NCBI GenBank assembly: GCA_003971905.1
Contig: RSEE01000004.1
Coordinates: 434,001-498,000 of the forward strand
Length of the DNA stretch: 64,000 bases
From: Moniliella sp. 'wahieum'
Lineage: Eukaryota; Basidiomycota; Moniliellomycetes; Moniliellales; Moniliellaceae
Reading direction: 5' to 3'
Positions 21,908 through 32,757 of the stretch are shown here, one piece after another. The notes under the pieces are model-generated. The model saw only the letters and a program-made list of their open reading frames with translations. It ran no database searches and was not told where the DNA came from. The translations under genes were made by a program, and so were the position numbers. Position 1 is the first letter of the stretch. Each line of letters opens with the position of its first letter.

Positions 21908-23101
21908 CGGGTATGGCAAAAACGATGACATGAGATGGTCATCACTTGCGTTTCCCTTGTCTCCAGAGACGCCTGTCCCTGCCCAACTCTCCATTGCTGC
22001 CAACATCCTTTTCCGGGGAGAGAGGAACGAAAAGGATGGGTTCATCCCTGTGCGCCCCTGACACCCTTCTTGTCTGCAACTTCTTTGCCTTGCACATGCA
22101 CGTGTGTTCAACCCTCGTTTTCTCACTTGTGCATGATGAAAGCCCTTCTGCGTTCTGAACGGTTCTCGCTACTCCTTCTGTAGTGAGCGTAGCTGCTTTA
22201 CGACCTGTTGACGACGAAATGACACACTCGCGAGACACGTACATCGTTGATTCCACTTTAAGCTGTATGCCCTCTCTTCCCGTATACTCTGTCAGTTATT
22301 AAACGGGTCTCACTTGGGTTGACATCAGCGCTCAGTCGTATATTCCCACGCGCTACCTGAGGATCAGGTTTGGGAGAGACTCCTGGGCGCCAGAGGTTCC
22401 TGGCCTCAGTACTCTGTGCTGGCGACTCCACTGTGGTTTCGTAATTGGATTGGCAGGAACAAGCAGCCCACGCCGCCTCAGGAGCCGGTGAGGCGCAGCG
22501 CCCCTCTTTTTTTGTCCCAAAGTCTTAGCTCTGTAACTGACCTGAATGTAAATAGAGATGCTTGCACCCTGACCATCAAATCTAAGATCACAATAATTAG
22601 ACTGGAAAGCGGTGTGCACTCCGTGTAGTACTATATACGCCCCCACAGTGGACGTTGGGAGCGCAAACACCATTTCACATTATGTGTACGCACTTGTCAG
22701 GTGTGTGCTGTGGTAGGGTGTGGTGCTTTGGTACCCGGAACAGCGCCATTCTCGACGAGGCCGAGCTAATTAATTGTTGCATTGATCTTTCGATAGTTGC
22801 TAGTTATTTCATCTGTCACTCAGGATCTCAGTAGGCACATGTAAAACATCCCACAGCCCCACCGGCCTCTGGCGTTTGGGGGGGACATCAGCCTGTTGCG
22901 GCCGGGCCATCAGTAGCAGATCAACCCCCAATATGCATCAACCATTGAGATCTGAAATCCAGCAACCGAAGAAGCTTTGTATCGAAACTCACATGCCCAG
23001 CTAGATAATATAGGGGGGGGCGGTCATGACCGGTACTGTATACCCGAGAGGAGTAGTGCGGTTGACCCCTCCTCTTCTTTCTCGCCTCTTCTATCAACAC
23101 G
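21908..23101. other. Intergenic stretch between carrier and phosphatase-like gene
   Basis: No gene is supported. CTCAGTACTCT, a partial copy of the 14-bp palindrome, occurs at 22405-22415. The stretch 22,250-22,980 is AT-richer than the genes. The last 150 bases form the promoter and leader of the next gene, without a clear TATA box. Confidence 0.4.
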
Positions 23102-24130
23102 ATGCCCCCCGTACCAACGTCAGAAATCCTTTCCGAGGGGTTCTTTCCCCAAATCTCTCTTGGTCACCATGGTGCGCGCCCCGACGCCACAGGAGAGAGA
23201 ACACAACAGCTCATCGTTGCAGCTGCTCCTGGACAAGGCCCAGGCTTTGGGCGAACAATGGGCCCGCGACCGCATCACGCACATCTACACTTCGGACGAC
23301 GCGGTGGACATTGCCCAAAGGATCGTGTGCCAACGCCGTACCAGATCAGCCCTCCCCCCCTGGTCACCACGGCTACACTAAAGGAATGTGGGAAAGGGAG
23401 CTCCAGCACGGCAGCTACCTCTGAGCAAGCAGGCGAAACGGATTGCCGACGTACCAATGCAAGAAGCGAAGCTCTAGATGAAGTGGCAACCCGGATGGCG
23501 ATGGCCGTACGACGCTACGTTCTCCCGCGGGTCGAGGCCTTGCGAAGTGAGCCGCCTCAGCGCACTATTATGGAGTGGGCGCGTGTGTAGGCCGCGCACG
23601 GATCCCTCGGGATGTGGAGCATGTCGTGGTGGTTTCGCATGCGGTGGCGCTGCAGGAGCTGGTGGGCGTGCTATTGGGGTTGCACGATGCCCAGCCTCCT
23701 GGACGCTATGCCCCATGGCCCGACGCACGCACTAACTTTGTGTATGTGCCGCCGGCGTGTTTAGGGTGGACTCAGGTCGAGATTTCCGTTCCGGCTCAAA
23801 TGCCCCCTGGTGCTTTGCCCCCGCCAGCTACCCCAGAGGCGATGGAGGCCATGCTTGCTGCGCGCCTCCAAGAGAGCCTGTTCTCCCCCCCACCCCCCCC
23901 AGCATGCCCGGACCTACTGCCACCCCAACATCTTTGTTCGCGTGCTCGAGCAGAACGTTTCGCTTACCAGCTACCGCGATGAGAGCAGTGACAGTGAACC
24001 GGAGCAGTCTCTGCTCACCTCTGACGACCTGTTGCTTTCGCGTCCATCCGCTACTCATCCTCCTCCCCTCAGGAGGGTTAGCGTCCAGGCGCTCTTTTGG
24101 CAGACGGGGCACACCAAATCTGGCAATTGA
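23102..24130 (+). CDS. Histidine-phosphatase (phosphoglycerate-mutase superfamily) protein
   Basis: Pieces in three frames line up with the superfamily. Near the N-terminus is ISLGHHGARPDATGE at the position of the RHG motif. This is followed by ALGEQWARDRITHIYTSD, the usual ysS region, and QRIV. The second histidine region is VEHVVVVSHAVALQELVGVL, and a closing NIFVRVLEQNVSLTSY precedes an acidic, Ser-rich tail. As written, the first arginine of RHG is His (GHHG) and the segment between it and the ysS region is short, so either the sequence is damaged or the enzyme is degenerate. Frame changes occur near 23200, 23340, 23590 and 23930. The frame stops at 24128-24130, only 19 bases before the first ATG of the HbrB gene, so the two may be one fused gene. 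Substrate cannot be assigned. Confidence 0.6.
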
Positions 24131-24149
24131 GCCACCGCAATCGTCCTTC

Positions 24150-25725
24150 ATGCGTTCGCTCCCCGTTACTCCTAGCACCCCCATCCACCCTGGAACAGAA
24201 GGCACACCCAGTGTAGTGCTCCACCCCGATCCCACCACCCCTTCCATATCCACCTACACCAACGCCTCAACCCCGAGCCTCGCGTCCTTTTATCCCGGTT
24301 CCGTCTCGACCACTCAATCCAAAGCGTACCAGGTTAGCACGCTCGCCTACGAACTCAGCCGCCCAACCCGACGAGATTCGAGCAGCAGCACTACTTTTCC
24401 ATCATTTGCTGCGGATTCACCCGACAGTTTGAACCAGTACCACGCGCTCCATGACTCATCGCCCGAGATTACCACTGGCGGCCTCGTCCCAAAGCAAGGG
24501 GTGCGCAGTGCTTCGTCCCCCTCCTCTCCAATGACACGACGATCCTGTTGCCCTTTCCCTCTAACACCAGGCGCACCCAGACCGATTTTCGTCCCACAGA
24601 GCGGGGGGGGAACCAAAACCCGCACTGGATGGTGGTTCGTGCCAAAGTTCTCTCTCTCTTTGACGGAGAGAAGGCGGGGCGGGGGACACTGGATGAGCTC
24701 CACACCCACTTAACGCAATACATTTCCGATACTGTCGAGCGGCGACCGGCACGGGCAGTGGAGATGGTGTGGTCGGAGGTGATGGGCGTCGTGGCGGGCG
24801 GGTGCCAGCGGTTAGCAATGCGATTGACTGCGTTGCAGGGCCAAGCACTCCTCACAGCTCTGGCCATTGCCTGGACCGAGTTTTACCGCCACGTGCTCCC
24901 CCACGTCGAAGCGATCCTGGTCCCGCTCTCTACCCACCCTATCCTCACCTCTCTTCATCGGGGCAGCCAGAAGAGAGAGAGAGAGAGGTGGTTCTCCACC
25001 ATTAATACCGACCTCTTTATGACTGGCTCCTCTGAGGTTGCATATCCATCCCATGCCAGGACTCAGGACGGCCCACCCCTCAATCTACGACACATTTGCC
25101 TTGCTCATTTCCGTGACACACTGATTCTCCCCCGGTTTGAGCAGCTGCGTCATCTGCTGCAACGAACCCGTTTGCCTTTGCCACCGAGACGGAGCAGAAG
25201 GAGGGGGCGGGCGCTGCGACTGAGAACGACGTGAAAGAACAGCGGTTGATCCAAATGTTGGGGCTGTGTCGGATGGTCCATGCAGCGGACAGTAGGGCCC
25301 AAGAGCAGATGCGGGTTTTATTTGCGAGCGCTGTGACCGCCCCTGCTCACCGTCCAGCAGCTTGGTCGCCGCCCACTCTGAAGGCCGGCTCGGGCAGTTC
25401 GAGCCGCTCGAGGCTGCGGGGGCTGGACCCGCCCCTGGTTCTTGGCCCCGACACTGCCGCTCCTTCTGAACGGCTGGTGCGGCAGCAGAGGGAGGGAAAA
25501 GTGGCATCAGCATCAGCTCGGCCCTGCCTCGCACCTTGCCTCGTTCTTTCGCCCGCTCGGCCGTTGACCCCTCTGGCCCGCCGTTCGTTCTCCATCGGCG
25601 TAGCCGCCATCCGTCCCTGGGCCTGGCCACGTCGGTCCCAGATGGGACGCGCCGACCGCGCCTGCGGCCGGGGCGGGGGGGTCCGGACTAGGCCTGCTAG
25701 GCTGGCGCAACGCGTGACGCGGTGA
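24150..25725 (+). CDS. HbrB-domain protein (PROTOR/Bit61-type TORC2 subunit)
   Basis: HbrB-domain proteins (S. pombe Bit61, human PROTOR/PRR5) are peripheral subunits of TOR complex 2. From the ATG at 24150 there is a Ser/Thr/Pro-rich disordered region of about 140 residues (MRSLPVTPSTPIHPG). The HbrB domain follows: WMVVRAKVLSLFDGEK, LDELHTHLTQYISDTVE, a helix ending GCQRLAMRLTAL, then ALLTALAIAWTEFYRHVLPH with VEAILVPL. After a low-complexity insertion come LRHICLAHFRDTLILPRFEQ and, one frame over, VKEQRLIQMLGLCRMVHA. The C-terminal part from about 25330 is Ser/Arg-rich and its stop is uncertain. The frame upstream of 24150 stays open into the preceding phosphatase region, so the true start could be further upstream or the two could be a single protein. 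Frame changes occur near 24540 and 25190. Confidence 0.75.
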
Positions 25726-26510
25726 GGAGACGGACAGAGCGCAGATGCGGCGTTGGAGCTGGGAGAGGCCTTAGACCTTAGACGATAGGTCTGGCCAGCA
25801 TGCAGAATCAGATTGCCAGTGTCCATACCATGACATGTGACATGTGATAGGAGCATGGGCGTTGTTGGTACGTTTGCTCCTGGTCCGCGTGTGGGATGGG
25901 GATGGGCAGGGGCAGTAGGACGGGGGGTGTGACATTGACATGGGTGCCAGTCACAAGACTGCTGTTCACGTTCATTCTCAGCGCTCCGACGCAGTGCGCT
26001 GAGAATGGCTACGCCGCATGTCACGTGCGTCACATGGGCACTGGGATGCCGTGGCGGCCCAGATGCACGGGGCTGTGGATGCGCCTGCAGGGGCAGTCGC
26101 TGGTGCCTGCGTCTGGGATGGGCGATCGATTGGCCCTGTCGAGGTGTGGGACATGGCATCGCATCTTCGATCGGAGTTCCAGCTGCGACACTCGTTCAAC
26201 TTTCAGTTCCGGCATAGTCGCCCAGTGCCTACCAGGACCACCACCACCCACAGATCACATGTCACACACCGCGTGCCACATCACACGTCCCTGGTGTGCT
26301 TAAGCTTAACGTCCTGGGCGCTTTTCAAATTTCGCCCGGCAAGCTTCACGCTTCACGCTTCACTTGAATCGTCACCTGGTCACTAGTCGCTGGACTCGCT
26401 TCGCCTCTGCCGATGCCTCGCGGAGCACGGGCAATCCCAGCCACCACCACCACCACCACCAGCTAGCTCCTCGGGCGGGCGCTCCCGCCTCCCCCCGCAC
26501 GCACCGCATC
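25726..26510. other. Spacer and promoter of the NCS1 permease gene
   Basis: This stretch contains many CATGTGAC/GTCACATG words (for example 25831-25852, 26018-26036) and CCACCACC runs at 26442-26460. No TATATAA box and no supportable gene are seen. Confidence 0.4.
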
Positions 26511-28238
26511 ATGCGCCCTGCTTGTCGGCCAGGCCAGCGCATGGCCCCACTCGCTCGCTCCCTCCCCTCACCCGTTCTTGTCTATGGCGCCGACCAGGCG
26601 GACGACCCGGAGGGGGTAAGTACGCTGTGCGAATCCAAGACCGAGAAGCAGTCGTCGTCACCACCCTCTCGAGCGCAGGACGAGCCGAGCTGGGTGCTTC
26701 CCCTCCAACGCTTTGCTGCTCGCTTGGCCCGCTACAAGATCGAGCAGGTCGGCATCACACCCTTGCGCGACGAAGAGCGCACGGGCACGCGGTGGTGGGC
26801 CGCCTCGTTTTTTTTTTCTCGGTCGACTTTAATCTGCTTGCCTTTTCCAGTGGTTCGCTTGCGGCTACCTATGGTCTGGGCATGTACGGCAGTCTGTTTT
26901 CCATTCTGGGATTCTCACTGCTCTGCTGCTTGCCGACCGCCTACCTCTCCACCTGCGGCCCCCGCCTCGGCCAGCGACAGATGGTCCAGAGCCGGTACAG
27001 CTGGGGGTACTGGCCCGTTATGCTGATTGGCTTGTGTGCGGCAGCCAGCTCGATGGGTTACTCGATCCTCGATGCTGTCCTGGGCGGCGATACCCTATCC
27101 TACGTCCCTGCCCACCACAGCTTGACCCCCGTGATAGGCATCGTGATCATCTGCCTCATTTCCCTCTTTATTAGCTTTGCTGGCCTCCGCATGATCAGCA
27201 TCATGGAGCGCATCATCTGGATCCCCGTCCTGATTTCCTTCATCACCCTCATTTGTCGTGCTGGCACAGGCCCTCAAGGCCTTCATATCCCCCCCGGACC
27301 CCCCTTCCACCGCCAGGGGGGTGATGAACATGGGCGCGGTCATTGCTGGCTTTTTCATGTCCTACTCGCCGGGTGCCAGTGACGTGACTCACTATCTTCG
27401 CCCCGACACCTCCACCAGTAAGCTATTTTGGGCCAACTACGTTGCCCTCTGCCTCGGCGGTATCCCTGCCCTCATGCTCGGTGCTGCCTTTTCCGTCTCG
27501 GCACAAGACATCCCAGAGTGGAAGGCGGCGCTGGATGTGAGCTGCGGGACTTGTTGGATGCAGTGATGGGGCGCAACCCTGCTGGCTCGACCGCAACGCG
27601 TGGGTGGTCCAAGTGCTGCATCGTTTTCCTCGCGCTTGTCAGTGAGCTCCAACTTGGTTGTGTCGAGCTACTCGTTTGGGCTGAACTTGCGTAAGCGCCT
27701 CCCCTCCCCTCCCATCGCCACTGGCAGTGATGTAATACTAACTTGGACCTTTGCTCAGAAACCATATTTCCTTTCCTCTCTCACATCCCTCGCTTTTTCT
27801 GGATGCTTCTCGCCACGGCCATTGTCCTGCCACTTGCCATTGCCGTTTCGCTCAATTCTGCTTTTTATTCGACCCTGAGTAACTTTACCTCGGTCCTGGG
27901 CTACTTTGCTGCTCTCTACATCGCACCCGTCCTGCTCGAATGGCTTGTCATCCGACGTCGCAACCCACTTCGTTATGATCGAGGCGCATGGAAACGACTG
28001 GCGCCGGCTCCCGTTGGGCTTGGCGGCGTTGGGCAGCGCCTTGATTTCGCTCGCGCTCCTCGTGCCTTCCATCGACCAAGTCTGGTTCATCGGACCCATT
28101 GCTAAGCACCACACGGGCGATATCGGGTTCGAGATGGGCTTTGCGCTGACTGCCCTCACCTACCTCCCCCTCCGTTTGCTTGAATTGCACCTCTGGGGGC
28201 ACTACTGCCTCCACCACATCCCCTCGAGGGGACCCTAG
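26511..28238 (+). CDS. NCS1-family purine/cytosine permease (Fcy2-like)
   Basis: This is a plasma-membrane nucleobase:cation symporter. Exons 26511-26615, 26679-27690 and 27759-28238 sum to 1597 nt (about 532 aa, the size of yeast Fcy2). Introns are GTAAGT to GCGCAG and GTAAGC (branch TACTAAC) to GCTCAG. The N-terminus carries KIEQVGITPLRDEERTGTRWW, a conserved pre-TM1 motif. Then follow SVDFNLLAFSSG (TM1), CGPRLGQRQMVQSRYSWGYW (the GPk.G-mvqsRys element), ILDAVLGGDTLSYV, VIGIVIICLISLFISFAGL, IIWIPVLISFITLI, GFFMSYSPGASDVTHYL, SSYSFGLNL, FFWMLLATAIVLPLAIAVSL, GYFAALYIAPVLLEWLVIRR, and the end GDIGFEMGF and LPLRLLELHLWG. Frame changes lie at the T10 run (26808-26817) and near 27260, 27600 and 27990. 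Confidence 0.88.
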
Positions 28239-30322
28239 TCGTCTCCGCTTCCTGCCTCTTCACCTTCGATTTCGGGCGGTGCTTGGCATGGCCCATTCTT
28301 TTTCGTATTTCTTCTGTTTCGCATTTCTGTTCCGCATCTACCACTCTTTGCTTTGGCCTCACCGCACCATTCACCCGCATCCAAACTCTGCCCCATATGC
28401 AACATGCAACACAGCTCGCCCGCCCCTGTAGCAGCCATACCCAACCAGCCATCGCACCCGAATCGGTCCCGCTTCTTCTGATCCTCCTTCTCTCCACACC
28501 ACACAAAGTCCCGGTCCCTCTCCGTCGCCCTCTTTGCTCCTCCTCCTCTAGCATCAGCGTATACTCTTGGTTCTGGGGGACGGGAGGCGGCACAAAATGA
28601 GTCGGGAAGGAGGGGACACATTTTGCTCGCCGACACTAGGCAGGGCGATGAGGTGCTGCCCTTGGCCTTGTTCAAGCGTTCGTCTTGCGAGTCGCCAACC
28701 CGCTCCGCGCCTCCTTGTGCCCTCGTGTCATGAGATTGCGCATGCCATCTGGGGCCCGATGTAGTGGGCGATGCGTGTGCCGCCCCGGTGTCGCGGGGGG
28801 GGCGGCCATCGTCATGTGCTTGTGCGATGGGCTGGATCTGGAACGGGGCTATCCTTAAAACGAGCCGAGGAGCGCCGTTCGTCCCGCCCTGGCTTCGTAC
28901 TCCGCCGTGCCGTACGTTGCGTGACTATCGGCATTTACCGTGTCGGCACGCCGACGTACGCGGGCCCCTGCAACGGTCTCCCTGCAACGGCCCCCGGACG
29001 GGCACGGAGGAGTGTCATGGACGTTCTGGACATTATGCACCAGGCCTGCTTAGTCTTCGACGCTCACCGTTCGACCGACTCCGAAGCTGGCTCGGATTGG
29101 CTACGAACGGGAACGGGTGCTCGGTGCCCGGTGCTCTTGCATCGTGGTGGCCGAGTGCCAAGCCGGCTGTAGAACAAGTATCGACAAATGTTGATTCGTC
29201 TTGTGGGGATACGTAGGCGGGTCCTCTGTGCACGTGCACTGTCCTGAGCGGCTCAGCGCAACGTGCTCTGTGCTCCGTGCTCCGCCGATCAAATAGTAGT
29301 CGCATCCTTCTGAGTGGACCAGAAGAAACCAATCATGACGGATTTCGACCTGAGCACGACTGGAAGTGAGCCTGTCACACTTCCTACTGAACAGTTGAAG
29401 ATGAGGGGTGTGGGGGCCGATGGGAGGGGTCCCAGCGAGCCGGACGGCGCAAGAGACGCCACACCTACCTGTAACTATATACTATCACTCGCTTGTGTTG
29501 CTCTCCTTATTGCCACCGGCACCATCCGCATCTGCTTCCAGCACGCGCATAACGATTCCCCTCCCCCCTCTCAAGGGCCGCGACCTGGATTGGTGGCGAA
29601 CCGCGCCGATGGGAGCAATGCGGGCGGACGACGCGCAGGACACTACGAGGGAGACGAATATAAGCGACCGAAGCATGGTAAGGGACCAAGTTGACGGGGA
29701 ACGAATATGGATAGGGACAGGAGGGCGCAACAGAAACACAGATGCGGATGAGGAATCCAGCGGTAGCAAACGACTTGGCGATTTGTCCCTCCCATTGGGC
29801 TCGGCTAAGAAAAAGAGGAAAGAGGTACAGCGAGTATACACAACTAATTAGCCCCACAGGGGGGAAAGCGGATTGGGACGCGAGACCACCGACTGATGCG
29901 AGGAGCTAAGGAACAGAAGACACGGCGATAGGATGGGATGCGATACGATGGGATGCGATGCGATGCCTGGCACCAAGGTGGAGGCAGCGAAAAATAAGAG
30001 TCAATAGAGAGGGGAAAGACAGCGTAGCGAGCGAAGGGAGAGAGAGCGTCTGTGTCTGTGAGGGTATTGATATGAAGTACGAAGGTATGGGGTACGCACG
30101 TCCACGCGCACGGATAGCGCCGCACCAACCCGTCCTGCGCTGCGGCAAGGGGGGAGGGGGGAAAGTGCGCCATCGGGGCTGGCTTAGCCAACGCAATCGC
30201 GACGGGAGGGTGGGGGGCAGGAAAACGGTGCGGTTGGACACGGGTGGGGGGACAAGAGGGTGGAAGGATAAGTTTGGTCAGACGGGGTCCACTGCGGCGA
30301 ATGGCACGGTTTTGGTTCTGCC
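28239..30322. other. Gap between convergent genes (2.1 kb)
   Basis: I find no convincing gene. One open frame (29314-29694) could encode a short protein with a hydrophobic segment (YILSLACVALLIATGTI) but nothing else supports it. A short GGGATGCGAT-type repeat lies at about 29932-29961. The stretch just right of 29,860 is probably 3' untranslated sequence of the minus-strand gene. Confidence 0.4.
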
Positions 30323-31298
30323 TCATCCACATCGGGCAAGGGCTGGGATAAGCCGGATGGGACTGGGCGGAAGCTGAGCTACCGTCGGTCTCGGGCGGGC
30401 GAGGGTAGGGGCTTGGGCGGTTGCCTTGCCGGCGCCTGGCTCGGACCGGGTGGTGAGGCCGCTGGACCGCTTGGCAGCACGCGCCAATGGGCGTTGCGAC
30501 TTGAGCGGCACATCGATCACAAGCAGTTTCCCATCAAATTGAGCGCGCACGTCGTGCAGATCGGCGTCGGGACCAAACACCACACTCGGCTCAAAGTGCC
30601 CGCCTGCATCGTCGTCCCATTTATCGGCAACAATGTGGATCGTGCGATGGTCTGGCAAAGATCAAAAAAGGAAAAGAAAACGGTGCAAGAGCTAAGTTAG
30701 CCGACGCTGCCACCCGCCACGGCTCGCACACATACGTTTGACAGAGAGAGAGATGCCATCAATGGTAAAGCCCGGCAGGTTGAGCCGGATGGTATACCCT
30801 TTGGCATGCGTCTCTACATCCAGCCTTGTTTCGGGCGGGGCGGGACGTTGATCCAGGAACGGTGTCGTAGTGACCGGCGAGTGGCGCACCACATACTCCG
30901 GTTCGCCTTCCAAGCCGTTCCAGCTGCGGGTACTGCTCGGGCGGGCGGGAAGGAGAGTTGGGCGAGGCTGATGCTGAGGCGTGCCCGCCACCCTGGGCGC
31001 GCGCCCGGGCATACTCGCTTCGGAGCGAGGCAGGCGAGTGCGCAGGCCGGTCACACTGGGTCGCGTGTGGGGGTGGAGGCGGGGGAGGGGGAGAGGGAGC
31101 ACCCCGAGCTCGGATCTGGCTCGGGCCCCGAGTCTATATCGGCCGCGTCAGGGCTTTCCCTAATGGGGGCGACGGGGAAGACCGAGTCGGAGGAGAAGGC
31201 GCTGGTTTGGGAACGGGTACTAAGCTGGGTGCGCGCGCTCAGCTGCGACAAGGACGAGAGCCGGCGCTCCGTCGGCCGAGCGAATGGGTGGTGGCCAT
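30323..31298 (-). CDS. Alpha-crystallin-domain (Hsp20-type) protein
   Basis: Two exons are seen: 31298-30736 and 30651-30323, joined by an intron with GTATGT donor and GCCAG acceptor. The phase fits, giving SLSVK-H-HRTIHIV. The N-terminal region is long, Ser/Pro-rich and disordered. A frame change right after MATTHSLGRRSAG leads into LSSLSQLSARTQL, and another near 31080. The alpha-crystallin domain follows: RLDVETHAKGYTIRLNLPGF, ISLSVK, RTIHIVADKWDDDAGGHFE, VVFGPDADLHDVRAQFDGK, and LLVIDVPLKSQ. These are the strands and the A-x-(F)-x-G-x-L element of small heat-shock proteins, which hold unfolding clients. In fungi this variant with a long N-terminus is usually an uncharacterised Hsp20-like protein. 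The open frame upstream of 31298 also allows a longer start. Confidence 0.75.
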
Positions 31299-32738
31299 GG
31301 ACGCGACGGACGAGGGCGCTGGAGGGGGTGGCAGGGGTAGGGGTAGTGGCAGTGGCGGGAGCGACGCGGCGGACTTGAGGGGGGGCGGGGCGATGAGGGG
31401 CGCAGGGAGGGTGGAGGGGGAGGCGCTGGCAGAGGCAGAGCGGGACGGGTGGCAACTGCTCGAGTGCACCCACAACGGGTCGTCGTCCGGCAGGAGCGAG
31501 CGCCACGAGTGGTGGGGGGGCGTGCTGTGGCTGGGCATGAGGCGTGGGGGCGCGGTGCTGGCTGGCTACTGGCTGGCGGGGGGCATGCAGCCCATGGCGG
31601 CGGGGTGGTGGTGGTGGCAGGAAAAAGAGGAGGGGGGAGGAGGAGGACGGAGAAGGAGAAGAAGGAGAAAAGAAAGAGAGAGACCCGCTCGCAGCGCAGA
31701 GCAGGGCAGAGCGCGAGCAACGCAGGCTGGGCCGAGACAGGCGATGAGGCTGGGGCTGGGCGGCTGCAGCGTCGCTTTCCTCCTTGAGCGTCAGCCGGTG
31801 GCCCCGGTGGTGCAGTCGGGATGCATGCGAGCGACCCGCCGCCACACTCGTCCAGCGCCACCAGGCGCGTGGTACACTGCCCCCCCCCGCCGCCGTAGAA
31901 GCGCACCATGCATCACCCATGCGCACCCTGCCCCTTGCATCCGCCGCCCGGTGCCATTGAATATTCAATATTCACGCGTCCCATCGTCTGCAACACATCA
32001 CCGGTCATGCTTTCGTCGCCCCCAACCATGCCCGTGCCTTGCATCGGGCGCCTGGGGGCATGCTCCAGCATGTCGACGGGCGATGCCGATGGCGCACCAG
32101 TGCCCGTGACGCGTGAGGCGTCCTGGGTGTCTCGGAGCAAGCGCAAGGCGCAAGCCTGCGCGATGATCGAGGGTTGCTGAGCGGCTGCGCAGCGCTCTGC
32201 AACGCTCGATGCGCGCCCAGCGCCCAGCGTACCAACGCAGACCGGCCACCGCTACCGGCTACCGGCTACCCCGCTCCAGGCTGGCAGCCGAGGGGCTTGT
32301 CCCATGGCCATGTCACACCCAACGTCCGACGTACGTATTTTGCTCGGACACTTATGTATGTGTGGCTGGGCGCATGTTGGGGTAGGCAGGGTAGGCGTGG
32401 CGCGGGCGCAGCAGAGGCGTGGCGCGTGGCGCGCTGTGCCCATGCATCCCCACCGGGTCGACGGGCGCTGCAGCTGCCTCGCACTGGACCAGCGTCTGGC
32501 TGTGCCAATTACTAAGCGCATCGGCGCCAAGCTCAGCCTGTAGTGCGGTATGCGGCGGCGGGACAGCTGCAGCAGCCAGCTGGGTCGGTGCCGACCGGCC
32601 GACCGGCTGCCCTCGGCTGCCCCCGCAGCCACCCGCAGCGCTCTTCTCTCTCCGGGTACGAAACGAGCACCATCCATCATGCACCAGTCGCATCAGTGCG
32701 CCAGTGCAGTCAGCGCTGTGCCTCGCCTTCAGCGGATC

Positions 32739-32757
32739 ACGTCACATGACGTCACAT
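32739..32757. promoter_or_regulatory. CRE-like element: two ACGTCACAT copies one helical turn apart
   Basis: ACGTCACAT occurs at 32739-32747 and again at 32749-32757. The junction creates the full CRE palindrome TGACGTCA at 32747-32754, a typical bZIP (Atf/CREB) site. The target gene is unclear because both flanks are gene-poor. Confidence 0.45.

Noticed and set aside
28771-29172. A 133-codon plus-strand frame in the gap after the permease
   Set aside because: No conserved feature, promoter or splice support; probably chance.
30958-32109. A 383-codon plus-strand open frame overlapping the alpha-crystallin gene
   Set aside because: It is Gly/Arg/Ala-rich, lies antisense to a gene with a clear domain and extends into spacer DNA; the openness is explained by high GC with few stops.
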